DNA from: Tetrahymena thermophila SB210
Lineage: Eukaryota; Ciliophora; Oligohymenophorea; Hymenostomatida; Tetrahymenidae
Direction of reading: 5' to 3'
NCBI RefSeq assembly: GCF_000189635.1
Contig: NW_002476364.1
Location: forward strand, 124,001 to 188,000
DNA: 64,000 bases
Part shown: piece after piece, positions 35,560 to 48,125 of the stretch
Position numbering within the stretch: the first letter of the stretch is position 1
How the letters are laid out: each line of letters begins with the position of its first letter
Program-made: the position numbers and the translations under genes
Notes under the pieces: model-generated
Database searches by the model: none
Told to the model about the DNA's origin: nothing
The model's input: the letters and a program-made list of their open reading frames with translations, nothing else

Positions 35560-35730
35560 TTATGAACAAATAGTTTTAATAAATATTTGCTAAAAAATAT
35601 AAATCTTCTTTAATATTTTGTTCAATTTGAATATGATGGTTACAAATTAATCATAAAATTAGTGATTAATTTATAATACTAAACTAAATTTATTCATACA
35701 TTTTTGTTACTTAAAAAACATATTTTTCTT
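35560..35730. repeat. Direct repeat copy 2 (~170 bp)
   Basis: Partner of 35208-35375. Confidence 0.7.
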
Positions 35731-36070
35731 TTGAAAATTTTAATACTTTGAACAAATTTTAAAAATGTGAAATCCAAAAAAAAAATTTTTTAATTTAATT
35801 GTTTTTTATTTGGATTCGAAAGATTTCTTAAGATTTTAAATTTATTTATTTTAAGTTTTTATTATTTGTTTTGAAATTAAAAAATACTTTAAAATTGTTA
35901 CAAAATTAATGTTTGTAATAACAATAAAAAATTAAATTTTAAGTTGGTATTAAAAAGATATGAAACAGACAAAATTAAACAATTTTTAGCTGAAACAATA
36001 ATTTGTATAGCTAATTTAAGCTTTATGATATCGGATCTGTTATCATAAAATTATAAAAAATCTAGTGAAA

Positions 36071-38241
36071 TCAATATTGGGCATAGTAAGTTTATTGGGG
36101 ATATCCAACGCTGACAGCGGAATTAATAACTCTAGCATGGATAGGGGTACCAATAGGAGCAGTTGATTTAATAGATTTAGTAATTTGTTGAATAGATTCG
36201 ACTTCTCTGGGAGATCTAACAAGGTAACTAACAGTGGTAGTTTAATGGGGCTTAATGTAATCGGAATAGGGTTCTTCTTATGGGACTTTAACACCCTTAA
36301 GGAGGCAAAGAATAAGAATAACTAATAAGAAACCTAAAATAGCACCAACAATGATGAAGGGAATTCTATAGTTGTTGTCAAGGGTAAGCTCAGAGGGAAC
36401 AAAACCATGAGAAGGAGCCATTGAAATGAGCTTCTTGTCGAAATTGTAAATAGAGTAGTAGTTTTGTAAGAAAGAGGTACCGAAATGGAAGTCCTTTGTT
36501 TCAGAGTTATCAGCGGAAGTAATGAGGAGCAAGCATTAACCAGATTTAGCACCACCATTAATCTTTTCAAGATAGTCACTGGGTTAAATGGTAAATTTAA
36601 CGCTGTTATTTTCAGTGGTTTTCTTAGAAGGATCATTAATAAAAGAGAAAATGAGAGGAACATAAGTGCTAGAACTGCTTTCACAGTCGCAAATATAGTT
36701 ACCAGATTAGTCAGCACTGCAACCATTGAAAGAGAAGATTTATTTATTTAATCTTTGGAATACAACCAAGGGTAAAACAATATATTTGGATGTGCTGTCG
36801 AAGTAAACAGTGTTAAGATTGCTTGTTGCTTTATTAATTAATAAAAAATATTTTAATTTTTATAATTTTTTATAAATAAAATGGCTGTTTATTATTTTTA
36901 ACTTAAAATAATTCCTCTTAAATTCAAAATATTTTAAATATTTGAATCAGACAAATAACTAAAGCTATCTTTTTATGAAAGCATGAATGAGGAAATTTAT
37001 TTAAATTAATTCATGCGGCTTTAATAGTTATTGCCTTTTGAAGCTAGCTTGATTCTATTAACTAACTTATATGTTTTTATTTATTTATTTATGTTTGCTT
37101 TTTGTAAAATTTGGTGAATGTATGTTTGTTTATTTCTTACATTGAGCATCAGGAAGAGTGCTATCAACAGTTGAGATGTCTTTTAAGCCCTTAGCGTTAA
37201 TGTAAGGTCCAAGGGTAACACCGAAATTAATTTGTCCTTCTTCGTCTTCAGTAACTTTGAAAGTTTAGAGATCTCCGTTTTGGAAGAATTTTTCATTCTT
37301 ACCAATCAACAACTAAGTATTTACGAAATTAAATTCAATATTTTTGTTAAAATTTCAATAAATTTTTTGAAGAAATTTTGCAAATATCTTTTGTGAAGTT
37401 AAATAAAAATTTTTTAACTGAGTCAATCACTGATTGATTGATAGATAAATAGATTAATTCATTTATTCGTTCACTAAGTGAACTCTTTTAGCCAATAAAA
37501 AGAAAAAACTCAATTTAATTTGTCTTTCTCAAATTATGGCAATTTGCAATGATGATAAAAAGATTTCTGCATGTTGGAATGCGATAAATTAAAGAAATTT
37601 AAGTTATATTTTCTTACTCTACCCATTTCTTAGTTGAAGAATAAAGAGAATTGCTTGTCAAGACCAGGATTTTATACTTACAATTTTTCGTAAATCTATG
37701 ACAAGGGGGAAGTGGGAGCTTGCAAAGCAGGAGCGCCAAAACCTAAACCTGCCTTGACTTAATCTAAATAGCACTTGTTAGTGGGGAGAGCATAGTTATC
37801 CTTTAATTAAGTAATATCATTGACACTCTAGAGAGAGATATCATAGTTAGAGAGTCTAGCTTGGATATTTAAGGAAATGTACTATACAGTAGAAATCTTG
37901 CCACCGATGATGTGGTAAGTACCATCAGCAGGACTTTAAGGTTGGCTGCAAGATTTGCCACAGACGAAAGCATCTTAAGCTGTGGATTTACTATTAAAAC
38001 AATTATTACAAATTTAATCAATAAGGAAGTTAGAGGCACTTTGGATATCAACAATAGAATTTAATGTTATTTATTGACCGTTTTAGTTAACTACTAAATC
38101 GAAAGTATAGACAGAATCTTGATTGTATGTGCTGCCCTATAAGCTAATAGTTCTCTTGGTAAGAGGAATACTAACCTAACCAAGGCAAACATTTACTCCT
38201 ACTAAAAGCAAAAATAATAAAGCTTTTTATTACTGTTGCAT
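36071..38241 (-). CDS. Aspartyl-protease-like membrane protein (pepsin A1 fold) with altered triads
   Basis: The start is ATG 38241; TGA is at 36071-36073. The first 21 residues (MQQQQKALLFLLLVGVNVCL) form a signal peptide. The pepsin fold is suggested by IVDIQSASNFLIDQ at the first catalytic site, a cysteine-rich loop (CNNCFN, CGKSCSQ), YALPTNKCYLDQVKAGLGFG, QINFGVTLGPYI, TVYFDSTSKYIVLPL at the second site, and FHFGTSFLQNYYSIYNFDKK at the C-lobe end. Both aspartates are kept, but DTG reads DIQ at site one and DST at site two, so peptidase activity is doubtful. A transmembrane helix (FIIVGAILGFLLVILILCLL) and a cytosolic tail of about 80 residues follow. Introns are inferred near 36830-37140 and 37328-37625. 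Codons are rich in C endings, which suggests high expression. Confidence 0.8.
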
Positions 38242-40548
38242 CTTATTTCTTTTCTTTTTCTTTTTTCCTTTGAAATTCAAAATCTTTTGGTGATCTTATT
38301 AATTAAATTTTATTCTTTCCCTTTTATTAGCTAATAAAGACTATCATGCTTGCTATCCAAAATAACACAAAACCAAACACAAAATCAATCAATCAAAAAA
38401 AAAACAATAAATAAATAAATAAACAATCAATCAAACAAACAAACTCTCCTCCCGCCCCTCCGTTTATAAATTAATGATGAAAATATAAATAAATTAACAT
38501 ATAAATACTTGAATATATGCTGTGATAGTTAAAAAATATCTATGCATAATAAGTAAGAATAACAAATCCACAAATTCTAAGCAAAACAAAATCTTTAATG
38601 GCACAAAATATTTATAAAACATACGAAATTTTTCAGCTAAAGGGCTATAAAAAGCGAATATGGAAATTATTTTGTGTTTCCTTTATTTTAGATTTGCTAT
38701 TGGTAATTAATGGATAGTGAAAGAAAGCTAAAGATGCTTTGATTATTTATTTATTTGCTGGACTCTGTTTTGAAAGAATATTAGTTATTTTGTTTATTTT
38801 AACTAAAATAATTAAATTTTGTTTTTCTAAGCAACTGCGAAAGAAAAACCAAACAAACAAAAGAAAATTTCAAAATTATTAATTAATTAATTGATTGAAA
38901 TTTTTTTATTTTAGATAAATCTTATTATTTAATTAATTGATTTTGAAGATATTTTTTATTTTGACTGGATTAATCTTGTAAATATATTTTTATTTTTTCA
39001 CTAATATCTTTCATCAAATAAATATCTTTGTTTGATGATCAATAAGGAGATATTTCCAAACATACTTTTTAAAAAAAATCTATATTGCTCTAAAAATTAA
39101 AACTTTTTTCATTTTCAAAGGAAATATCTTTAACTATTTCAAACTATAACTAGAATTACTTCTTTTTTATCTAAATTGTTTGTTAAATATGATTAACTCT
39201 TTTTTATAATTTCGATATAATAAAAATATAACAATCAATTTTAGTGTCTATTTGCTAATTCTAGCTAAATTATCTCAATAAAATTCTATGTTATTTTACT
39301 TCCAAATTATTAAAATTTCATTTTACTTTTATAAAATTAAATTTATTTCTAAAATATAAGAGTATCTTTTTCATTTGCATTTAAAAGTGCTTCTTTCAAA
39401 AAAATTAAAAATTCAACAAAAAACAAAAGGTTCATAAATTTAAAGAAAAAGCTAAATTTAATAATGTAAAAGAAAATATTAAGATTATAAATTTAATCTT
39501 GATAAACAAAGTAGAAGGATTATTTTGTTTAATTTATAAAAATAAATGTGTTGAAATAATAAAAAAAAATTAAGATTTTCATTTGATGTTAAATAATCAT
39601 TTGTTAAATAATATTTTTCTGTGTTTTCTCATTAATTAAATATATAAATTACATATTAGTTTATAAAATATTTAATTATTTTTATTTATTCTTATTCTTA
39701 GTTATTTTTCTTAAAAAATTAATTTTAATATATTAATTAGACTTAAAATAAATGAAAATAATTTATATAAATAAAAAAAAAAAAAGTATTTTCTTATTTT
39801 ATATCTTGAAAACTTTAACTGTAGTTTTTTCTTTATGATCTGTTAAAAATTATATTTAGAATATAGTCAAACCCTTTGACCATTTTTAAAACATTAAAAA
39901 TGTTTTTTAAACTGAATTAGGGTACTTTTTGTGATTGTTATACATTAACATAATAATAAAAAACAATAAAAACATTAAAAAAATAAAAATATTTAATTAA
40001 AAAGATTTTATATGATATTAATAATAAATTATTAGTGTTTATTGCACAATAAATATTTGATAATTAAATAAAGTCAAACAAAAATAACCAAATATGGTAA
40101 GTTTTATTTACTTATCATGATAAAAATTGGTAACAAAGCAATAAATATAAGCTGACTTTTTTATTTTGAATTTTTTTAAAAATAGTAAAATATTAAATTT
40201 ATAAATTAGAATCTAGTGTATTGCATTTTAATTGTTGTTTAGTTTCTTAAAGATAATTTATTAGAATTAAAATTAAGCTATTATTAATATTCTAAAGCAT
40301 AAACTAATAAATAAAAAGTTCTTTACAAAATATTTAACTTCTTAGAAAAATTATTTATTTGTTTATTTGTGCATGCTGATTTATTGTAAGAGAAGTATAG
40401 TATCTGTTTATTGAATAGAATAATATATAGATAGATTAAAATCAATAGAAACTTTCTTTAGTTTTATAAATTTAATTAATTATTGCTTATAAGTAGAATA
40501 TAGAAGTAGATCGTACTATGAAATATAAAAATATAGATTACAATCTAG
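38242..40548. other. Long AT-rich intergenic stretch
   Basis: No gene supported on either strand over 2.3 kb. It contains short simple repeats (AATA and CAAA runs near 38405-38445) and a brief C-rich patch (CTCTCCTCCCGCCCCTCCG) near 38445-38462, which is unusual here. It presumably holds the promoter of the protease-like gene near its left edge. Confidence 0.55.
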
Positions 40549-41511
40549 ATGTGCTATTTCATAGATAAAAGTAATCAAACAAACATTATTATTTCTACAT
40601 ACATTTTTACTTACTTAATAAGAGTTTGGTCAGTATATTTTCATTTAATATATATTCTTAGATTTTTAGAATTGCATAGAAAGAAATTAGAAGACATAAT
40701 AGTAGAAAAAAAGGATTATAAAGAAGAGTTCAAACATATTTAAAATATAGAGTAATTCAAAAATTTAAAACAGAGAACTATCTAATTCAACGAAAGAGGT
40801 TATTGAATTAATTTTTTTTGAAGAAGTTTATGCTTTAAATAAGAAATAAAATAGATTTTTTTAAAATATTTAGAAAAATAGGTTTAAATTTAACGAGAAA
40901 ATGATATTCTACTTACTAAATTGCTTGATATATAAATGAAACCTGTACCTAAACCATAATCAGTTAATATTACTTGCTTTATTCTATCCTAAAAATTATC
41001 AATCTTATTTTCAAAAACTATAACAAATATTTTATTGTACAATAGAGATCGCTAGGAGCAGAGTATAATGTAAGTTCAATAAAGCATCATAAAAATTATG
41101 TAAAAATGAAAAATGAAATAATTGGTGTGATTTAAAAGAACGACCAAATAGCAAAAAGAATTATTAATTAGTAAGTAAATTACCTTTCTATTGAATAATT
41201 AAATAACACAAATAATTTTGTTTAAAAGACAATCAACTATAAAGCACTAAGAATTTGAAAAAGATTACGAAAAAAGCTAGTACTACAAAAAAATAATAAC
41301 CCGTTTTAATTCAAATATGCAATCAGAAAATACTTTAATTAACTTAAAGTAAATTATTTAATTATTTTTAAAATATATACTTACTTACTACATTCTTAAA
41401 TCATCTGCCTTCTTAAAATATACAGAGGAAGTGAATTCCATTTAAATGCTTTTAGGAAGTCCTAGAAATATATACAAAACTCTCCATCCCATTTTTAAGT
41501 CTCTCCAGTGA
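40549..41511 (+). CDS. Possible CFAP97-like (Hemingway) ciliary protein
   Basis: The best model starts MCYFIDK at 40549, splices out 40571-40670, and ends at TGA 41509-41511 after three or four more short introns. The readable exons are HRKKLEDIIVEKKDYKEEF, FLKYLEKQVQIQRENDILL, KLLDIQMKPVPKPQS, RSLGAEYNVSSIKHHKNY, KMKNEIIGVIQKNDQIAKRI, INQ joined to QSTIKHQEFEKDYEKSQYYK, and KIITRF. A run of charged helix with repeated 'N..LL/I' positions, then EFEKDYEKSQYYKKI, resembles the WEEDYxKxExYLKNI ending of CFAP97-domain proteins of cilia and flagella. The match is partial and made by eye. The first exon and start are uncertain. Confidence 0.45.
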
Positions 41512-41993
41512 GAATCCGTAGTAGTTCTGTAATTATTTATTTATTTGTTTGTTTCATTCTCTTAATATCTCTAGAATAGAATAGAAATGGAATAAATGCC
41601 TTTTTAAATTATTTATATTAGTTTAAGCAGAGATATAATATTATCTATACTTTTATAGCTATTGATAATTTTAATTTTAACCCTCCAGTAATATTTAAGA
41701 AGCTTGATCTTGTTTTAAGCTTTTTTTAGGTGATATTAAATAGCTTATTCACTTCAAAAATATAAATTAGAAAAAATTAGATTATTACACAAAATTAAAT
41801 CACTTAATACTATTTTTAATTGCTTATAATTCATTTTTATTAGTATATTAGGCTAAAAATATCATTATCAAATCAAATAAATTTTCGATATTTATGAATG
41901 AATTACACTTAATATATTTTAATTATCATATAAAATAGCTATTTTTAATATAATTGCCTTAATTAAAATACTTAAAAATCATAAAAAATAAAA
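41512..41993. other. Intergenic
   Basis: AT-rich, nothing recognisable apart from the expected 3' end on the left and promoter on the right. Confidence 0.5.
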
Positions 41994-44291
41994 ATGCAAA
42001 ACACTTAAATTAATTTAATTTTTAGATTGATATTAAGTATTTAATATTTTTATTAGCCTCATAAAGAAAATCAATAAGAAAAGAGAGGGAGCTACTCACC
42101 ACAAAGATTGCAAACTGCTCAGTCTCAAAGTTCTGCCAATTAAAATTAAAATGCAACATCGAGTCAATTTTTTAATCCTGTTAAAACATACAAATATAAT
42201 CCAAATTCATCTTCAAACAAATCAGTTTTGGAAAAGTCTTAGACTTAACAGAGTTTTTTTAGGGCTACATCTCCTAAATCAAAAAATATTAGAAACGAAT
42301 TAAATAATTCAAACATAGTAATAAAAAAGGTAGTCTCTTCAAAGGTCAATAAAAATTTAAATTAAAGTTGCCTTAAAGGAAGTAAAAAACAAATAAATAT
42401 AGAAATACCTGCTAAAAAAGTAATTTAGATTTTAGATGAACAATCTCCAGTTAGTCCTTATGTAGAAGTTTTAGTTAATAAATACCTGATATAGAAAGAA
42501 ATAGAGGAAAATAAAGATTAAATGTAAGCACTAGTACTCAATTAAAAGCAAAATTAATCTCCGAAAAGCAACTATAATAAAAAATAATCATTCAATTAAG
42601 ACCAGTAGTAATAGTAGTAAATAGCTACGATTGAATGTTAGAAAAATATTAAAAAAATAGTAGAAGAATAAAAGAGTTAAAGATAAATAATGGAGCAAAT
42701 AGTAGAAGAGCCTCCAACAGTTAATTCAGAGCATGAGATTAGTTAAAAAAATGAAGATGATAAATAAATAAGCTAAACTAGCTCAAGGAACTTGCTTAAA
42801 AAAGAAATGGACTCCGACAGCTAACCTAACAAAAGTAATTAGGAGAGTTAACTAACTGTAAAAACATTCACAGAAATAAGAACTTTTGAGAATAATTTAG
42901 ATGTTAACCTGGAAAATAATTTAGAATATCTTGATCAATAGTAGCAATTTTAAAATAAAAATCAGTTAAATAGCAAAAATCAAATAGACAAATATAATTA
43001 AAACAATTAAAGATAAACAAATTTTTCTAATAGTTATTAGACAGCAGATTTCAACACCTAGAACAAATAAAATGAGTCTTAATAAAAATCAGAGTTAAGT
43101 AATTAATTTTGTTAACATTTGATCAATTATTTGAATTTAATTTAAGCAAAAAGCATGGAAAATTTAATTGGATTCTTAATTTAAAAATAAATAAATTAAT
43201 TGATTTGATTTGGTTAAACTTAAATTTCTAATTAAATTTTATAGATGCTTTAGAACCAATTTATAAATATTGAATATAGATTTAAGGTGGTTTTTTTAAT
43301 AAAGGTCAAATAACCGATGCAGAAAATAGCTAAATTATAACTAAACATAGTGGAATAAAAGTAAAAACTAATAAACAAATACATCATACAGCTAAGAGCG
43401 TTGGTTATGATGAAAAATAAAACAGATGGAAAAAAAAATAAGAAAGTGAAGAATACTAAAACCAAGAATAGATTGAATACGAAGAGTTTAATAGCTATGG
43501 GATAGAAGGTAATTTTTGCAAAAAGATATTAATCGATGCATCAATTTAAGAAATTTTAATTAGGAGAATAGGACGAAGACGCAAAAGAAGATCAAGATGA
43601 AGAAGAAGATGAAAATGAATACGATGATTGTGATGAAGATCTGGAAGGAAATAACTATGAATAAAATGATGGTAATAATTTGTAATCAGATATAGAAGAA
43701 AATTTAATTTAAGATGAAGAAAATACTTTGGTGAAATCCGAAAAGCTGTTAAGTGATTCTAATAATAAGAAATCAAGTAATTTTTATTTTGAATTAGTAT
43801 AGATTTTTTTTGATTATAATAACATTTATTTATACTTTAAATTTTACATCAAAAAATAATAGAAACAATTTAGAGCAGCAAACCAAATATTTCAAGAAAA
43901 AGTAAATAATTACATTTAATAATTTGCATTGTCCTAATAGAGTTTTTTTATATTAACAATGATGCTACATCTATTCTAAATTAAAATAGATTCAAGTAGT
44001 TTTCAAGTAGATGATCATAATAATTATAAAATCGCTTAAAAAAACTAAAGGGTAGGTTCTCTCTCTCAAACATCCAAAAGTAAAATAGACATTTTAATCT
44101 ATTATGATAGAAACTTTATAGACATTTTTTTATTTTTAAAAATAGATTCTAAGGTATAAAACAGCTCCGAAATTCAAATTAATCAGTACAATAACTCATA
44201 GCCTTTACTATAATAAGAGTCTGACAAAAATTTAAAAATTTCTAATAAATAATCTGAAAAAGACATTTAAGAAGAAATAGAAATAGAATGA
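41994..44291 (+). CDS. Glutamine-rich acidic coiled-coil protein, unrecognised
   Basis: An open frame from ATG 41994 runs in frame into a long low-complexity protein ending at TGA 44289-44291, with introns inferred near 43090-43270, 43510-43565 and 43780-43860. A 5' exon ending elsewhere is also possible, because TATTAG at 42051-42056 could be an acceptor. Visible blocks are QFFNPVKTYKYNPNSSS, IVIKKVVSSKVN, VSPYVEVLVNKYLIQKEIEE, a Q run, KTFTEIRTFENNLDVNLENN and FFNKGQITDAENSQIITK. A very acidic stretch (EQDEDAKEDQDEEEDENE) lies near 43570-43620. Nearly all Gln codons are TAA/TAG. No domain is recognised. Confidence 0.6.
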
Positions 44292-46670
44292 TTTGAAAAT
44301 TCATTTTGAGCCATTAACTTAAGAAAATTTAATCAATAACTAACTGGCTTATTCATATAACCTTTACAAAAAGTTGAACTAAGGCAGAAAAAAATGTTAA
44401 AAGAAATATTTAGCTTAAGTGAATGAGTTTATTATTTATAAGTTTAAATTAATTTATGCTAATTATTATTAAAATTATTGTAATTTTCCAATAAAAGTTA
44501 TTTCTGTTTAGTAATTTAATGCTCTAAGAATAGCAAAAAAATTCCTATTTTTAGCTAGCAAATTATACATAAAAATTAAATAACCCATCAGTAGGAGTTT
44601 TATTTTTTAAATATTTGGCAAAACTTTATCATAAAATTGAATAAAATAGACAAAATTAATTTGAATTAGATATTTATTTCATTGGTTAAGATGTTTTACT
44701 TTAAACTTCTTCATTTTTAATCATATTTTAGTATTCTTAAGTATAAGATTAAGCAAATAAGCTCCCTAATTTTCTATGTAATAGAATTATTTTACAAAAT
44801 TTTCACGCTAATATTATATTTTAATTTTAATTTTAAATTTATTTGAATGTTATTTTAAAAAATTAATTTGTATTTGGGTAGGAAAAATATATTATTTATT
44901 TAAATCTAATATATTTATGATTTTATTATTTAAACTCATTCAAAAAAAATGTTTTGTTATACTTAAGTTATTAACATGAATTGTGGTAAGAAACATGAAC
45001 ACCAGGGTAGGATATATAAAATTTGACTCACTCAACAAGAACTATTAAATTAGGTATTAGGTATTGTGCAAATTTAAAATAAAAAAACACATTCAGTTGA
45101 ACCCTGATGCACAAAAATTTAGAAATTACAAAAGTCTAGAGAGTTTATTGTAAGTATTTCTTATAAAAATACAAATTAAACCTAAATTTCATCATATTTT
45201 AAAAATATTTGTATTTTATTAAATCTAAAGTACTGAGAATATTGATTTTATTCTATTTTATAAGTATTTAATAACTAATTTTTATGCTATTATTTTTATT
45301 TTGATCAGCCATATTTTTAGTAAGAACAATAAGGCCTAAATTAAATAAATTCTATCATATTTAACATTTTTAATAAGATTTTACTTCATATAAGAATTGA
45401 GAAAAACACAAATTTATTAAAAATATTTAGTCAGATTAACCAACCACATAAATAAATTAATAAAATTATAGAATATTATTTCTTGTTATTAACTTGGTTT
45501 TAATTTTTTCAATAAAGACATAAATAACTCCACAAATCTCTTCATGTTGAAGATAACTTGAACAAAAAAGTCCTCATTATTTTTTTTATGTGAATTTTTT
45601 TCTCCAAAAATAATTAAGAATTTTCCAGATTTGATAAGATATTCTTTGGAAGTCTTTAATATTGAGTGCTGCCATATTATTATTATTATTCTATGAAACA
45701 AACTTATTGTTTTTCAAATGGAAGGAAGCTAATTCTTAAATACAAAATAAATGAAGCCTTACATTCTGCTTTGAATCATAAAGAAAATAAAATAAATTCT
45801 ATTTTATAGATTAAATTATTTTTTGATTGAATTTTATATTAAAATTTGAAAAACCTTTTATGCAAATAAAATAAAAACCTGATTATCCGTAATAGAACCT
45901 TTTTAAATTTTGATTCTAATAGAAATTATTTATTTATTATAGTAAAAATTGTTGGATATGCATTTAAGGAGTAAGGTGAAGAGAGAATTGGCATTTGATT
46001 TAAAATACTTTGATTCAGTAAATATAAGAAGAAAAATTGTAATTACTGTAAGATAGATTAGTAGTCTTGATAATATATATAAGAACTGCAAAGTTTGCTC
46101 TAATTAATAGGCACTATTACGATATAATATGCAATATAATAATTAAGTTTTAATCAAAGTTAAATTTACATATGAGTTAAAAATAAAAATATCAACCAAT
46201 CAATCAAATTTACAACAAGCAAGCAAACAAACTAATATAGATTGTAATTTTTAATAAACCTGCTGTTGAACAAATCTATAAATTTGTAATATCTATTTGT
46301 GTAATATATTTTATCTTTGGTGATTGATTTCCCAAACATACTCACATTAATTCAAATTTTAAATACGCGTAAGGGATTTAACTTTTACAACTTAACAAAA
46401 AGTATAAATTTCAATCTAAAAGATACAAATTAACTTTGTATATCTTGCAAAAGTTTTAATTTAGCTTTCATTTTATTTATATTTTTGCTTGCGCACACAT
46501 ACATTCATAAATTAATAAATAAACAAGATCTTTTAAACGACATTGTAAAAGTGAAAGGTGTAAATAAGGAAATTTCTAAAAGCTGATGGAAATTTTATAA
46601 GAAAGATAAAAAGAAATAAAATTTATCTCTAAAATACTTTGTTTTTTTTGCAATTCTTTTAAGCAATTCA
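44292..46670. other. Long intergenic stretch with weak coding hints
   Basis: No gene I can support. On the minus strand at 45420-45700 a frame reads EYLIKSGKFLIIFGEKNSH and VQVIFNMKRFVELFMSLL. It lacks an ATG at its open end, so it would need an upstream exon. A slightly GC-richer patch at 44975-45110 holds a weak CAGGGT/ACCCTG pairing. Confidence 0.4.
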
Positions 46671-46934
46671 ATGGAGTAACTTGAAATTCACTTACTAAAT
46701 ATTGGTGATTTAAGAAACAATAAATTAGTAAAAGAATTTAAAGCTGAGGATATTAATCGCTTACAATTTTTTTTCACGCAGACTGTAATTCTATTTTTAA
46801 TTACACTTATATCCAATAAATTAATAGATCACCAAATGTATAATAATTTCATAGTAAATTAAAAAGATATTAATAGGAATCGAATTTGTTAATTTTTGTT
46901 AGCAATTGTAATTATGTAGGCAATTTTCTATTGA
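46671..46934 (+). CDS. Doubtful ORF of 87 residues
   Basis: ATG 46671 to TGA 46932-46934. The first 30 residues look protein-like (MEQLEIHLLNIGDLRNNKL, VKEFKAEDINRL), followed by a hydrophobic segment (FFFTQTVILFLITLI). Length is not significant in a TGA-only code. It could be the first exon of a larger gene or chance. Confidence 0.25.
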
Positions 46935-48125
46935 AAAGGCAAACGAGTTCTACTATCTATCATATCAAGATGTATTTTTTATAATTTTTATGTAAATTCA
47001 AAAGGGTAAAGAAATAAGTAAATTTTTATATATCTGTTATGAGCTTTTAGACAAATCCATAATTACTCAAAATCACTAATTAACTAAATAAATTAGTATC
47101 TCTTAAATATTTATTTAGCGTGAGAAATAATTATTCTTCCTATTTTGTATTTATCAAAATACTTCGTTTGTAATTTTTTTTCAGAAATTTTTTCGAAGAA
47201 TATAATTAACTTTTATCAATGTATGTAAAGTGTGCTAAAGAATATTTATTAATAAAATTAAATATACAGAGAAATATTATGCTTTGAAGGAGAAAAGTAG
47301 TGAGAAATAATGCTGAATTTCTATTGAAATTTGCTAGTCATACCTACCTATAAATATTCATCAGAAAAGAAATTGAAGGAAATAGAATTAGATAAGCAAT
47401 TACTTGTTTTTTTTATTCTATCCTTTTATATTATTTTCTGAGAGAAAATATTACCTGTGAATAAATACATATCTTTATACTCCATATTGTATTTCACTTA
47501 ATATTTATCTCTGTCTTAATGCTTATTTATGTACTGTCAATCTTTTTAATGACTGCGCAGGAGTTGTGAATGCAAAATACAAATATATAAACAAATAGAC
47601 TAACTAATATAAAAAGAGAAATTAATAGTTAAAAATAAATACAATTATTTCATTTGACTTATTAAATGACTTTACTGTCAATTGTTTTCTCCTATCTCCT
47701 TTCTTTTTATTCCAAGTTCTATCTTACAGAGCTTATTTGTTTTGTTGCTATATATATCTCCCGACAGACGACACGTTTAAATCTACAGCTAAATAAACCA
47801 CAGATAAAAAGCTCTGCAGCTATCTTAGTGATTACTTTTTTTGAATTCTATGGGAGCTTCTCTATTTAACTATATCATTAGATGGTTTAAAGAAGATTTT
47901 TAAATTTATGAACTGATTCTACTTAATAGTATTATTTGGATGGATAGCTTATTAGAGAAAATTTAGTTGCTAATCGAGTGCGTTTATGTTTATTTAATTG
48001 ATATTATAAGTCTTTTACTTGACTATAAAATAATTTCCATAATTTTAACTAGCAAATAAGTTAATAAATGTAAAGTTAAATCAAAAATCTGTTTCTCTTC
48101 TCATTTTTATTTATGTTTATTTGAA
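46935..48125. other. Intergenic or intronic, unresolved
   Basis: AT-rich. A frame at 47666-47911 is open but strongly hydrophobic and not supported by any motif. Nothing else seen. Confidence 0.4.

Larger units (their letters stand above)
35134..36070. other. Intergenic with a diverged direct repeat
   Basis: About 170 bp near 35208-35375 recur near 35560-35730 (shared AACAAATAGTTTTAATAAAT, TTGTTCAATTTGAATATGAT, TTTTTGTTACTTAAAAAACA). No gene seen. Confidence 0.6.

Noticed and set aside
36334-36726. 130-codon frame on the minus strand
   Set aside because: It is an off-frame shadow of the aspartyl-protease-like exon, which reads in the conserved frame.
44975-45115. Possible small RNA, including a resemblance to telomerase RNA
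   Set aside because: Only a 6-bp pairing (CAGGGT/ACCCTG) can be seen. The ciliate telomerase template sequence is absent.
47666-47911. Hydrophobic frame as a membrane protein gene
   Set aside because: No motif, no plausible neighbouring exon; length and composition are expected by chance in T-rich DNA with one stop codon.
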